The position numbers and the translations under genes are program-made. This document shows positions 25,818 through 34,291 of a DNA stretch of 46,400 nt, piece by piece. Origin of the DNA: an uncultured Oscillospiraceae bacterium (GTDB taxonomy: Bacteria > Bacillota > Clostridia > Oscillospirales > Oscillospiraceae); NCBI GenBank assembly GCA_910578505.1, contig CAJTPV010000027.1, positions 1 through 46,400 of the forward strand. Reading direction: 5' to 3'. The notes beneath the pieces were generated by a model, which was given only the letters and a program-made list of their open reading frames with translations, was not told the DNA's origin and did no database searches. Every line of letters begins with the position of its first letter. The first letter of the stretch is position 1.

Positions 25818-25854
25818 GCCGGGACGGATTTTCATCTGTCCCGGCCTTCCTTTG
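25818..25854. terminator. Terminator between the repressor and sensor operon
   Basis: GCCGGGAC (25818-25825) pairs with GTCCCGGC (25838-25845), with additional inner pairing (GGAT/ATCT). CTTCCTTT follows on the plus strand. It lies between convergent genes. Confidence 0.7.
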
Positions 25855-25855
25855 G

Positions 25856-26845
25856 TCAATATTTTCTGCTGTCGATCAGGTCCTGGGTCAGGTTCTCCGG
25901 GGTAAAGACCTGTTCCTCCACATAGTGGCGCTTCTCCGGCGTGCCGCCCGCCGCCAGGGTCTGTATGATCTCCTCCACCAGCGGCGCCAGCAGCGGGTTG
26001 CACTCCACCGCCAGGGATATCCTCCCGTTGAGGCACTCCGTCAGCGCGCCGCGGGTGGCGTCGAAGGTGATGATCCGCACACCGTCCCGGCCGCATGGAT
26101 AGCCCCGCTCCTCCAGGGCCTGGAGCGCGCCGAAGGCGATATTGTCATTCTCGCAGTAAACCACATCGATGTCAGCCTCCGCCGGGAGGGAGGAGAGATA
26201 GTCCGTCATGACCTCATAGGTCTTGGCCTGGGTAAAATCCCCGTCCAGCTGGACAAGCAGCTCCCAGTTCTCATGGGCCGCCACAGCCTCCTCCAGCGCC
26301 GCCGTCCGGCCCAGCTGGGCGGTGGAGCCCGGAGTGCCCTGGATATGGATGATCCGGACCGCCTCCCCGCGGAAGGTCTCCGCCATCCAGGCGGCGGCAG
26401 CCCGGCCCTCTCGCAGGAAGTCCGAGCCCACACGGGCGGCGTAGAGGCTCTCGTCCTTCACGTCCACCCCCCGGTCCACCAGGATGACCGGGATCCCCGC
26501 CTCCTTCGCCTCCTGGAGCACGGAGTCCCAGCCGCTCTCGCTGATGGGCATCAACACGATATAGTCCACCTGCTGCTGGATGAACTTCCGGATGGCGCTG
26601 ATCTGGTTCTCCTGCTTCTGCCGGGCATCCTCGAAGAGAAGATGGTAGCCGTTTTCCTCTGTAAAAACCGCCTTCATGGATTCGGAGTTGGCGACCCGCC
26701 AGTCGGACTCCGCCCCCACCTGGCACATGCCAATGACCGTCAGGTCCTCAGCAGCCGCCTCCCCGGCGGGCTCCGGCCCGGCCCCGCAGGCGGAGCCAAG
26801 GACAAGGCTCAGCGCCAGCAGGGCGCACAGGAAAGCGCGTCTCAT
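25856..26845 (-). CDS. YtfQ-like sugar-binding lipoprotein, probable sensor subunit
   Basis: The 329-residue protein has a lipoprotein-type signal (MRRAFLCALLALSLVLGSAC). Its binding domain is strikingly close to E. coli YtfQ: 'RQKQENQISAIRKFIQQQVD', 'SGWDSVLQEAKEAGIPVILVDRG' and 'DVKDESLYAARVGSD'. It overlaps the histidine kinase gene by four bases (ATGA) and is the third gene of a regulator-kinase-binding protein operon. I infer that it presents sugar to the kinase rather than, or in addition to, the transporter. This parallels the XylFII-LytS-YesN system of Clostridium beijerinckii. AGGAGG lies seven bases before the start. Confidence 0.88.
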   Translation of the reverse strand: MRRAFLCALLALSLVLGSACGAGPEPAGEAAAEDLTVIGMCQVGAESDWRVANSESMKAVFTEENGYHLLFEDARQKQENQISAIRKFIQQQVDYIVLMPISESGWDSVLQEAKEAGIPVILVDRGVDVKDESLYAARVGSDFLREGRAAAAWMAETFRGEAVRIIHIQGTPGSTAQLGRTAALEEAVAAHENWELLVQLDGDFTQAKTYEVMTDYLSSLPAEADIDVVYCENDNIAFGALQALEERGYPCGRDGVRIITFDATRGALTECLNGRISLAVECNPLLAPLVEEIIQTLAAGGTPEKRHYVEEQVFTPENLTQDLIDSRKY

Positions 26846-28260
26846 CGTTCTGCCTCCTCTCTCTCCCGCCGGGGGAAGCGCACAGTCACCGTGGTCCCCT
26901 CGCCCTCCCGGCTGGCGAGGGTCAGCCCATAGGGGCTGCCGAATTGCAGCCGCAGCCGCTCGTGGACAGCCGCCAGGCCGAAGCCCACCCGCTCCCCGCT
27001 CTCGATGGCCCGGCTCAGCTCCTCCAGCCGCACAGGGGACATGCCCGCGCCGTCGTCGGCGATCCGGAGGAGCACGTCCGCCCCCTCCACCTGGCTGGTA
27101 ATGCGGATGCAGCCCCTGCCCCGCTTGCGCTTGATGCCGTGGTACAGGGCGTTTTCCACCAGGGGCTGGAGCGTCAGCTTGGGCAGCCGGGTCCCCCGCA
27201 GGGCGGGGTCGATCGCAATGGTATACGACAGGATGTCCTTGTACCGGGCCTGCTGGATCTGCAGATAGCTGCACACATGCCGCTCCTCCTCCTCCAGGGT
27301 GATGACGTCCTCCCCCCGGCTCAGGGAGTGGCGGAAGAAATCCGACAGGTTGGAGACCATCTCCTCCGCCGCCTGGGGCCGGTCCGCCTCAATGAGCCAG
27401 ATGATGGTGTCCATGGTGTTATAGAGAAAGTGGGGGTTGATCTGGGCCTGGAGCAGCGCCAGCTCCGTCTTCCGCAGGCTGGCCTGCTTCTGCGTGATTT
27501 CCTGGATCTGGGCGTTGAGCCGGGAGATCATCTGCTCCATGCCCTCGCTGAGGGTGCGCAGCTCATAGGTCTCCGAGCGGACCGGCTCCCGCGCCGTCAG
27601 GTCGCCGCCGGTGACGTCCTCCGCCCGGCGGCTCAGCTCCACCACCGGCTGGGTGACGGAGCGGGCCAGCCGGACGCTGTAGCGGATGAGCAGCAGGGTC
27701 AACACTGCGGAAAGGACCAGTACCAGCAGGATCTCCGCCGCCAGACGCCGGGAAACCTGCTGCTGGATACGGTTCAGCTGCGCCGACTCGTAGTAGAGAT
27801 AGTTGTACATGTACTTCTCAATGAGGGCCGTCAGGACATAAATATTGTTTTCCAGCTGACTCTGCCGGTCATCGTAGCTCTGCGTCTCCTCGATCTGGTA
27901 AATTTTCTCCTCCAGATTCTCGCACAGATCCAGGACGCTGGTGATGGCCCGGAGACTGTCCTTCTGGCTGGTGGCGCTCAGAAGATTCTTCGCCAAAGCC
28001 TGGGCCGCCTGGACTTCCTGGATAGGCAGCCCCTCGGAGTACTGGCTCTCAATGACATAGTAGTACATTTTGAGGTCGATGTTCTCCTTGAAGTCCTGGT
28101 TGAACTCCGAGGCGGTGGTCACGTTGTAGAGCAGATTCTTGTACTGGCCGGTGTAGGCCAGCGCCAGGGCCAGCGTCACCGCCAGAAAAGCCGCCACAAA
28201 GACGCAGACGCTTACCACCAGCCGGCGCATCCGGCTTTCAATGGAATCCCGCCGTCTCAT
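26842..28260 (-). CDS. Sensor histidine kinase (YesM/LytS class)
   Basis: The 472-residue kinase has a membrane helix at about 14-36, an extracytoplasmic helical sensor region, and a second helix at about 173-192. A HAMP domain and the His_kinase motif 'LQAQINPHFLYNTMDTI' (phospho-acceptor H277) follow. The ATPase domain carries N-box 'LQPLVENALYHGI' and 'DDGAGM'. The small extracellular region has no obvious sugar-binding fold, fitting a need for the partner binding protein. Its start overlaps the upstream response-regulator stop (ATGA) and its stop overlaps the binding-protein start, so the three proteins are translationally coupled. Confidence 0.92.
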   Translation of the reverse strand: MRRRDSIESRMRRLVVSVCVFVAAFLAVTLALALAYTGQYKNLLYNVTTASEFNQDFKENIDLKMYYYVIESQYSEGLPIQEVQAAQALAKNLLSATSQKDSLRAITSVLDLCENLEEKIYQIEETQSYDDRQSQLENNIYVLTALIEKYMYNYLYYESAQLNRIQQQVSRRLAAEILLVLVLSAVLTLLLIRYSVRLARSVTQPVVELSRRAEDVTGGDLTAREPVRSETYELRTLSEGMEQMISRLNAQIQEITQKQASLRKTELALLQAQINPHFLYNTMDTIIWLIEADRPQAAEEMVSNLSDFFRHSLSRGEDVITLEEEERHVCSYLQIQQARYKDILSYTIAIDPALRGTRLPKLTLQPLVENALYHGIKRKRGRGCIRITSQVEGADVLLRIADDGAGMSPVRLEELSRAIESGERVGFGLAAVHERLRLQFGSPYGLTLASREGEGTTVTVRFPRREREEAER

Positions 28261-29879
28261 GGCCGCTTTCCCCCTCCCCGGTAGTCCCTGGGCGTGCAGC
28301 CCTGGGTCTTTTTAAAGAGAAAGCTGAAATAGTGGGGGTCCCGGTAGCCCACCGCCGCCGCCACCTCGCCGGAGCGCTTGTCCGTGGTGCGCAGCAGCTC
28401 CTTGGCCCGGTCCATCCGCTTGCCGGTGACATACTCGGTGAAGGTGGCCCCCATCTCCTGGCTGAACACTGCCGACAGGTAGTTGGCGGAGATATTTACC
28501 TCCCGCGCCACCTGGTTCAGGGAGAGCGCTTCCTCGGCAAAGTGGCTGTCAATGTAGGCCACCGCCTGCTTCAGGAGGCTTCTGCACTGGGTGCTGGACG
28601 CCTGGTCCCGCAGCTCGGCCATCCGCAGCAGGATGGCGGAAAAGTACCCGCACAGGTCCGCCGCCGTCACATTCCGCCCCACCAAATCCAGGCAGGTCAG
28701 CGGGGCAAAGGCCTCCCGCTGGTTCACCCCCAGAGAGGCGGCAAACCGGGCCGCCGCAAAGCGGAGCTCCAGCATGAGAAACTGGCAGAAGGGCTTGGAG
28801 CCCAGGGCCTCCTCCACGCTGTGGATATACTCATTGGCAAAGCCGGGGATCTCCTGGGCGCTGGCGCTGTGCATCACGCCGGTGAGAATGGCCGGATCCA
28901 CCTTGCCCGCGTCCAGCTGCTCCAGCTGGCAGTCACTGCCGGTGCCGGTGAGGAAGCTGACCGTGTCCGCCGTCAGCACATGCTGTCTGGGCAGGATGTG
29001 CCGGTAGGCCCAGAGGCGGGAGACCTCCTCAAAGCAGGCGGGCAGCGTACTCAGCCGCTGGGTGGGGCGGCCCACTGCCACATACCAGCTCTGCTCCGGC
29101 GCGTGGGCCGCATACTGGCTGCGCACCGTGTCCACGCAGCGGCGGGCCAGGTCCTCCATCCGGGCGGTATCGCCCTTGAGCAGTACAGCGTATGTCGTCA
29201 GATTCCAGCGCAGGAGGATGTATTCCGGATATTTCAGAAAGTGTTCCAGCAGGGCGTCCCGCAGGCGGGCCCCCGGCTCGGAGTAGGCCTCCGCGGAGCC
29301 AAGCGGCTCCGGCAGGACGGAGAAAAAGGCGATGGTGTAGCACTGGGCCCGGAGGTCAATGTCCAGCTTCGAGGCCGACTCGTAGATTTCCTGGACAGAG
29401 AACTGCCCCGCCACGACGCGCTCGAAGAACACCCGGCGGGTGTACTGCTCGTACTCCTCCGCCTCCCGGTGGAACTGGGCCAGATAGCTCTGGTTGGCCC
29501 GTTCGCCCTCGATTTTTTCCTTGAGCTCCGCCAGCACGTCCAGCAGGGCTTTTTTGGTGATGGGCTTCAGGAGATAGCGGTCCACGCCGATATTGAGCGC
29601 CTGCCGGGCATATTCGAAGTCATCATAGCCGGAGATGATGACGATTTTCATCTCCGGGAACTCACGGCTCACCAGTTCACTGAGGGCCAGCCCATCCATA
29701 AAGGGCATCCGGATATCCGTGATGAGCACATCCGGCTTCACCTGCCGAATGAGGGGCAGGGCCATCTCACCGTCTCCGGCTTCCCCGGCAAAGGCGTAGC
29801 CGTATTGCGCCCAGGGCACCGTGTCCCGCAGGGTCTCCCGGATGATGCTCTCGTCTTCGACTAAAAATATGCGCAGCAT
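28257..29879 (-). CDS. Response regulator with AraC-type DNA-binding domain (YesN class)
   Basis: The N-terminal receiver domain has the phospho-accepting aspartate D55 in 'VLITDIRMPFMDGL', acidic residues 'VEDE' at its start and the conserved 'LLKPI' lysine. A long linker precedes the C-terminal AraC double HTH ('ALSLNQVAREVNISANYLSAVFSQEMG' and 'RSGEVAAAVGYRDPHYFSFLFKK'). It is 540 residues and the first gene of the three-gene sensor operon. The likely target is the nearby sugar ABC operon. Confidence 0.92.
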   Translation of the reverse strand: MLRIFLVEDESIIRETLRDTVPWAQYGYAFAGEAGDGEMALPLIRQVKPDVLITDIRMPFMDGLALSELVSREFPEMKIVIISGYDDFEYARQALNIGVDRYLLKPITKKALLDVLAELKEKIEGERANQSYLAQFHREAEEYEQYTRRVFFERVVAGQFSVQEIYESASKLDIDLRAQCYTIAFFSVLPEPLGSAEAYSEPGARLRDALLEHFLKYPEYILLRWNLTTYAVLLKGDTARMEDLARRCVDTVRSQYAAHAPEQSWYVAVGRPTQRLSTLPACFEEVSRLWAYRHILPRQHVLTADTVSFLTGTGSDCQLEQLDAGKVDPAILTGVMHSASAQEIPGFANEYIHSVEEALGSKPFCQFLMLELRFAAARFAASLGVNQREAFAPLTCLDLVGRNVTAADLCGYFSAILLRMAELRDQASSTQCRSLLKQAVAYIDSHFAEEALSLNQVAREVNISANYLSAVFSQEMGATFTEYVTGKRMDRAKELLRTTDKRSGEVAAAVGYRDPHYFSFLFKKTQGCTPRDYRGGGKRP

Positions 29880-30040
29880 AATGGCCCCCCTCTCCGCAGC
29901 CGTTTCGATCCCCTAGAGCCGTCTGCTTGTTAACTATAGCATAGTTTTGGGGAAAATTCCACAGGGGGGAAGAATTATTATGGCATTGAGAGCTTGTCCT
30001 TCCCGCTCGGATTGCCGCAGGCGCAGAATGGAGATATGCC

Positions 30041-31360
30041 TCAATAGCCGAGAATCAAACGGGGCAGGGTAAGCGAAAAGCCATCCCAATAAGTGGTAAT
30101 CATCAGTACCGGAAGCCAGCCCAAAAGGATCAGCCTCATCGTGGGACGCAGCATCTCAGAAAATGTGCCGCCGCCCAGTTTGCCCGACAGGTACGTAATC
30201 GGCGCGGTAGGCGGGGTGATACCGCCCATGCCCAGATTTACACCGATAATAGCTGCAAAATGGACCATGTCAATCCCCATTTCCTGAATAATTGGCGTCA
30301 ACAGCGGCGCGGCCAAAACAATACCGGAGGCATCGTCCATCAACATGCCAATCACAATCAGAAACAGGTTAATAAACAGCAGCATCACCGCCTTGCTGGA
30401 AGTAATGGAAGAGAGCACCGCAAAAACAGCTTTGGGCAGACCTGCATCAATATAGAGGCGGCTGAGGATTGTGACAGAGAAGATCAGCAGCATCACAATG
30501 CCTGAGGACTTGCCCGCTCTGGCCAGCAGCCTGCCAATGGTTTTGAAATTCAGCCGTCTGTAGAAAAACACCCCCACAGCAAATGCATAAAATGCGGAGG
30601 CAGCAGCAGCCTCGGTAGGCGTCATTACCCCGCCATAGATACTCCCAAGGACAAACACTGGCATGAGGATCGCCCAAATAGCACTTCCCCTGAACCTCTC
30701 CCCCTTGGATGCACCAGCGACTGCCGTAGCGCCGCCGCTCTCACTCCCCTCCTCAAAGGACGTCACATGCATCCGCTTCGCCTCGAACAGATTAATGATG
30801 CTGAAAACCACTGTCAGAACCAATCCCGGCAGCAGAGTTGCCAGAAAACAGGCCAGCACAGATGTGTTGGTCACCCAAGCATAAACAATCATCATACCGC
30901 TGGGCGGGATGAGGCAGCCGAGAATAGACGCGCTGGCCATCAGTGAACAGGCGAAGCCCCTTTTATAGCCCCGGGCGTACAGCTTCGGATAGCAGATGGG
31001 ACTCAAGGTCGTCAACGCTGCGTTGGCGCTGCCGGAGATCGCTCCGAAAACAGCACAGGCAATGCAGACAGCCACACCAATGCCGCCCTTTACCTTTCTG
31101 CCAACGAGCCGCTCGGCGGCAGAGAGAAGTTTATCGCCAATCCCACTCTCCTGCATAAACGCCCCGGCAATGATAAACAGCGGAACCACCAAAATGGTCA
31201 GAGAGTTGATCTTATTGTACCCATACGGGATTACAAAGCTGGGATCCACCCCCGATGAAATGACCATAAAGATCGTAGATGCCAGAAAAACCAGCGGCAG
31301 GGGCAGTCCAAACAGGAGCAGAACCAACAGAAGGACAATAGATATCAAAATATTTCCCAT
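30041..31360 (-). CDS. TRAP transporter large permease (DctM)
   Basis: This is the channel subunit of a sodium-coupled tripartite carboxylate importer: 439 residues, about twelve hydrophobic segments, and DctM signatures 'GLPLPLVFLAST', 'SGSANAALTTLSPICYPKLYARGY' and 'NLGMGGITPPTAP'. It is the last gene of a five-gene operon, with AGGAGGTG before ATG 31360. I saw no strong terminator immediately after the stop. Confidence 0.93.
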   Translation of the reverse strand: MGNILISIVLLLVLLLFGLPLPLVFLASTIFMVISSGVDPSFVIPYGYNKINSLTILVVPLFIIAGAFMQESGIGDKLLSAAERLVGRKVKGGIGVAVCIACAVFGAISGSANAALTTLSPICYPKLYARGYKRGFACSLMASASILGCLIPPSGMMIVYAWVTNTSVLACFLATLLPGLVLTVVFSIINLFEAKRMHVTSFEEGSESGGATAVAGASKGERFRGSAIWAILMPVFVLGSIYGGVMTPTEAAAASAFYAFAVGVFFYRRLNFKTIGRLLARAGKSSGIVMLLIFSVTILSRLYIDAGLPKAVFAVLSSITSSKAVMLLFINLFLIVIGMLMDDASGIVLAAPLLTPIIQEMGIDMVHFAAIIGVNLGMGGITPPTAPITYLSGKLGGGTFSEMLRPTMRLILLGWLPVLMITTYWDGFSLTLPRLILGY

Positions 31361-31366
31361 GTTTTG

Positions 31367-31894
31367 TTACACCTCCTCTTCCATCCCGGTCAAATCAGGG
31401 CTATCTGGCCGCAGGCCGGCTGCTGCCCGCCATAAATTGGCAGCTGTATAGACAAAGGCCAGAATAAAGCAGAGCAGCAGCGGAACCTGTGCCACAACAT
31501 AGGGCAAGTTGTACACTACTGTGGTAGGCCAGAACATGAAGCTCCACTGCACATATTTGGCCGTCCAGATCGCTGCCACAGCAATTACAGGCAGAGAAAC
31601 CGCGTTCCGGACGATAGCATATATGCGCCGCTCTTTGTCCGTCCGCAGGAGCGGCTGCAGGATGCTGGCTTCCATATGGTCGTCGTCACGGAAAGCGACA
31701 GAGCTCCCAAAAAAATAGATCCAAAATCCTAAAAGCAGGATCAACTCCTCTAATCCATTGAAATTGGAGTGCAAAAAATACCGCATGACAACGCCGGCAC
31801 ACATCAAAAGGATTATAACAGACGTACTGAAAATCAGAATAGCATTTTGGATTTTTAATAGGAGGGCATCAATTTTCCTTAAAACTTGCGTCAT
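31367..31894 (-). CDS. TRAP transporter small permease (DctQ)
   Basis: The 175-residue protein has four hydrophobic segments and the DctQ features 'RYFLHSNFNGLEELILLLGFWIYFFGSSVAFRDDDHM'. It lies six bases before dctM and about 50 after the binding protein, in the usual P-Q-M order. Confidence 0.92.
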   Translation of the reverse strand: MTQVLRKIDALLLKIQNAILIFSTSVIILLMCAGVVMRYFLHSNFNGLEELILLLGFWIYFFGSSVAFRDDDHMEASILQPLLRTDKERRIYAIVRNAVSLPVIAVAAIWTAKYVQWSFMFWPTTVVYNLPYVVAQVPLLLCFILAFVYTAANLWRAAAGLRPDSPDLTGMEEEV

Positions 31895-31941
31895 TTATAT
31901 ATTCCCCCTTGCTTGTAAACGAGGCCGGTGCGGCCCCCGAA

Positions 31942-32979
31942 TCACTGCAGCTCCATCAGACTCTTTTCTAAGTTTTCGATCAATTCCGCGCTGTACTTGT
32001 CTGCGGCGATCTGCGGCCACACATTTTCCCGCACAGAGGCCGCCATATCGGCCAAGAATTCATCAGAGAACTCTACCACATTGATCCCAAAGTCAGACAG
32101 TTCCTGCAAATACTGCTCGTCCAGCCTTTGCGCGTCTTGATAGCTCTGCTCCAGCATATCATTGGCGCACTCCAGCAGAATCTCCTGATCCTCTTTACTC
32201 ATCTTGTTGAAATTATTCTCGTTGCAGAAGAAGTGATAGTTTTCAATAATAATCTTGTAGTAGTAGAAGTAGTTGATGACATCCCGAAAGCTCAGATAGT
32301 TAATGGAGGGATTCCCACCCAGCCAGCCGTCGATAATGCCTGTCTGCAATCCTGAAAACACATCCACATACGGCATCGTACTGACATGGAACCCCAAGCC
32401 CTCCATAGTCAGCTTGGAGAGGAGATCCGAGGATGTGCGTATAAGGGCGCCGGGAATGATTTCGTTCTTCTCGTCCAAAATGGGTTTTGCTGCCCCTATT
32501 CCCAGGAATCCTACCGTGCCATAGCCGAGGAATTTCAGTCCAAGCTGTTCATACAGCTTATTGGTCTCTTGAAACAAATAGCCGTCCCGCCCAAAGACAG
32601 CGGGCATGTCTTCATACCGGGTTACAAGGCAGGGAAGATAGCTGAGATAGATGTCTGGCTGGTAATTATCTGATGGGTTGGCGTAGGCCATGTCAATCGT
32701 ACCGCGGATAATCTCGTCAAAGACCGCCGTGGCATCGCCTAACTGGTTGGCAGGATAGACCTCTACTGTGACGCGCCCCTCTGTCCGTTCAGAGACATTG
32801 GCGGCAAATTCTTTGGCGGCAATGGTAATCGGGTCGTCAATTGCAGTTACGAGACTCAACCGGAAAGTGACCGGCCCGGTCGTTTCACCCTCCGTCTGTT
32901 TGGCGCTGCACCCATTGAAGAGCACGAGAAACAGCGCGGCGGTCAGCAATAGAGAAAGAATTCGAGCATATCGTTTCAT
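31942..32979 (-). CDS. TRAP transporter solute-binding lipoprotein (DctP)
   Basis: The 345-residue protein has a lipoprotein-like signal ending FNGC. The DctP fold follows: 'KEFAANVSERTEGRVTVEVYPANQLGD', the 'LGYGTVGFLGIG' strand and the 'ALIRTSSDLLSKLTMEGLGFHVSTMPYVDVFSGLQTGIIDG' block, which normally holds the carboxylate-binding arginine. It captures an organic acid for DctQM. The substrate should be that of the two upstream enzymes. Confidence 0.92.
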   Translation of the reverse strand: MKRYARILSLLLTAALFLVLFNGCSAKQTEGETTGPVTFRLSLVTAIDDPITIAAKEFAANVSERTEGRVTVEVYPANQLGDATAVFDEIIRGTIDMAYANPSDNYQPDIYLSYLPCLVTRYEDMPAVFGRDGYLFQETNKLYEQLGLKFLGYGTVGFLGIGAAKPILDEKNEIIPGALIRTSSDLLSKLTMEGLGFHVSTMPYVDVFSGLQTGIIDGWLGGNPSINYLSFRDVINYFYYYKIIIENYHFFCNENNFNKMSKEDQEILLECANDMLEQSYQDAQRLDEQYLQELSDFGINVVEFSDEFLADMAASVRENVWPQIAADKYSAELIENLEKSLMELQ

Positions 32980-33048
32980 GACAGTTCTTCCTTTCGTGTT
33001 ACATATTGACCTGGGTCGCTTCCTAATGCATGAAAAAGGACGTTCGTG

Positions 33049-34272
33049 TTATGCAGCAGGTGTGTATACACCCTGACGCAGCCACAGCTGGAGCTGACTC
33101 GGCGTCATATGGCCGATGCCGACATAGTCCAGCGTGTAGCCGCCAGCGGTGAGGTCACGGCCTATGATGGTGTTGGCCAAATGGATCATGGCATCAATGG
33201 TAGGCGTGGGAACATTGTACTGCCGGGCTAACTGCTGGTACATATAGCAGCCAACAGGCACATCCTCTGTAATATAGCGGTTTTCCAGGGAAAAGGGACC
33301 ATCGCCGTACTTGTGCGGGATGTTCTCTTCAAACGGTACAGCGTAATCAGGCCCCATATATTCGTGGCCATACATGGTAGAGCGAGAGAAATACTCCTCC
33401 CGCTTCACTGGTGCAATCCCGACATTCATGGCCTTTGCGATGCACTCCTGCTCGTGCCAGAAGTCGGCGGCCACCATCCCAATGGCAGGGCAGAGACAGT
33501 GGGCGTACATGGAGAAGTCCGCCATTTTATGACCCAGCACAGTCTCAAAGTTCTGCAGGACGGCCACGCCAAGGATTGTGCCAGGTACATGAATGACCGG
33601 GTTGGCGTTGGAGAAGCAAGTATCCAGCACGGTATCTGCATGCTGATATCCAAGTCCGTTGGTAATCAAGTCAAAGGCGGGAATCAGCCTGGCGCTCTCA
33701 ATAAAATCTGCAGAGTCTGTGTCGGGCAGCGCCGCCCCCCGCAGCATGATAACACGGTCACGGATATCGCAGATGTTCGTGGTAAAGCCGCCCTCAGAGA
33801 TGATGCGTGCGCCATAAGGAGAAGTCGCCCAGCCGCCCACGACGACCTTTTTGCGGCAGTCAGCCTCCAGCATCATTTTACGCAGCAGAAGCGTTCCAAA
33901 ATTGTCCGGAATGATATGGATGACCTGTCCGTCCTCCAGCAAAGGGATGAGCTGCCGGAAGAGCGCCTCATGAGCAGAGGCCACAACAGCCACCACAATA
34001 ATGCCCGCTCCTCTGACGGCCTCTGCCATATCGTCCGTCACCAACTCCGGATAGCCGAAGCCACTGCGCTGATAGCTGTACATGTTCATTTGAAGACCTT
34101 CAATGCGAATACCGAATTTTTCAATATTGGCCAGTGTCCTTTCCGCAAAACCGGGCTGATCCCATATCCTTACCCGCGCCCCAGCCAGGGCGCTGTCACC
34201 GGCGATAGGCTTCCCGACGCCGCCTGCCCCCAAAACGGCAATGGGCTTATTCTTCAAGATGCTGATATCCAT
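33049..34272 (-). CDS. NAD/NADP-dependent octopine/nopaline (opine) dehydrogenase family protein
   Basis: The 407-residue protein has an N-terminal Rossmann fold with GAGGVGKPIAG. The C-terminal helical region contains 'NANPVIHVPGTILG' and 'YMGPDYAVPF', as in opine dehydrogenases. Those enzymes interconvert an N-(carboxyalkyl) amino acid with an amino acid and a 2-oxo acid. I choose ATG 34272 (MDISILKNKP) after AGGAGG. It lies 20 bases after the enolase-superfamily gene and about 70 before the TRAP genes. The actual substrate is unknown, and a role in oxidising an imported opine-like acid is inference. Confidence 0.82.
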   Translation of the reverse strand: MDISILKNKPIAVLGAGGVGKPIAGDSALAGARVRIWDQPGFAERTLANIEKFGIRIEGLQMNMYSYQRSGFGYPELVTDDMAEAVRGAGIIVVAVVASAHEALFRQLIPLLEDGQVIHIIPDNFGTLLLRKMMLEADCRKKVVVGGWATSPYGARIISEGGFTTNICDIRDRVIMLRGAALPDTDSADFIESARLIPAFDLITNGLGYQHADTVLDTCFSNANPVIHVPGTILGVAVLQNFETVLGHKMADFSMYAHCLCPAIGMVAADFWHEQECIAKAMNVGIAPVKREEYFSRSTMYGHEYMGPDYAVPFEENIPHKYGDGPFSLENRYITEDVPVGCYMYQQLARQYNVPTPTIDAMIHLANTIIGRDLTAGGYTLDYVGIGHMTPSQLQLWLRQGVYTPAA

Positions 34273-34291
34273 CAATATTCCTCCTAAAAAT

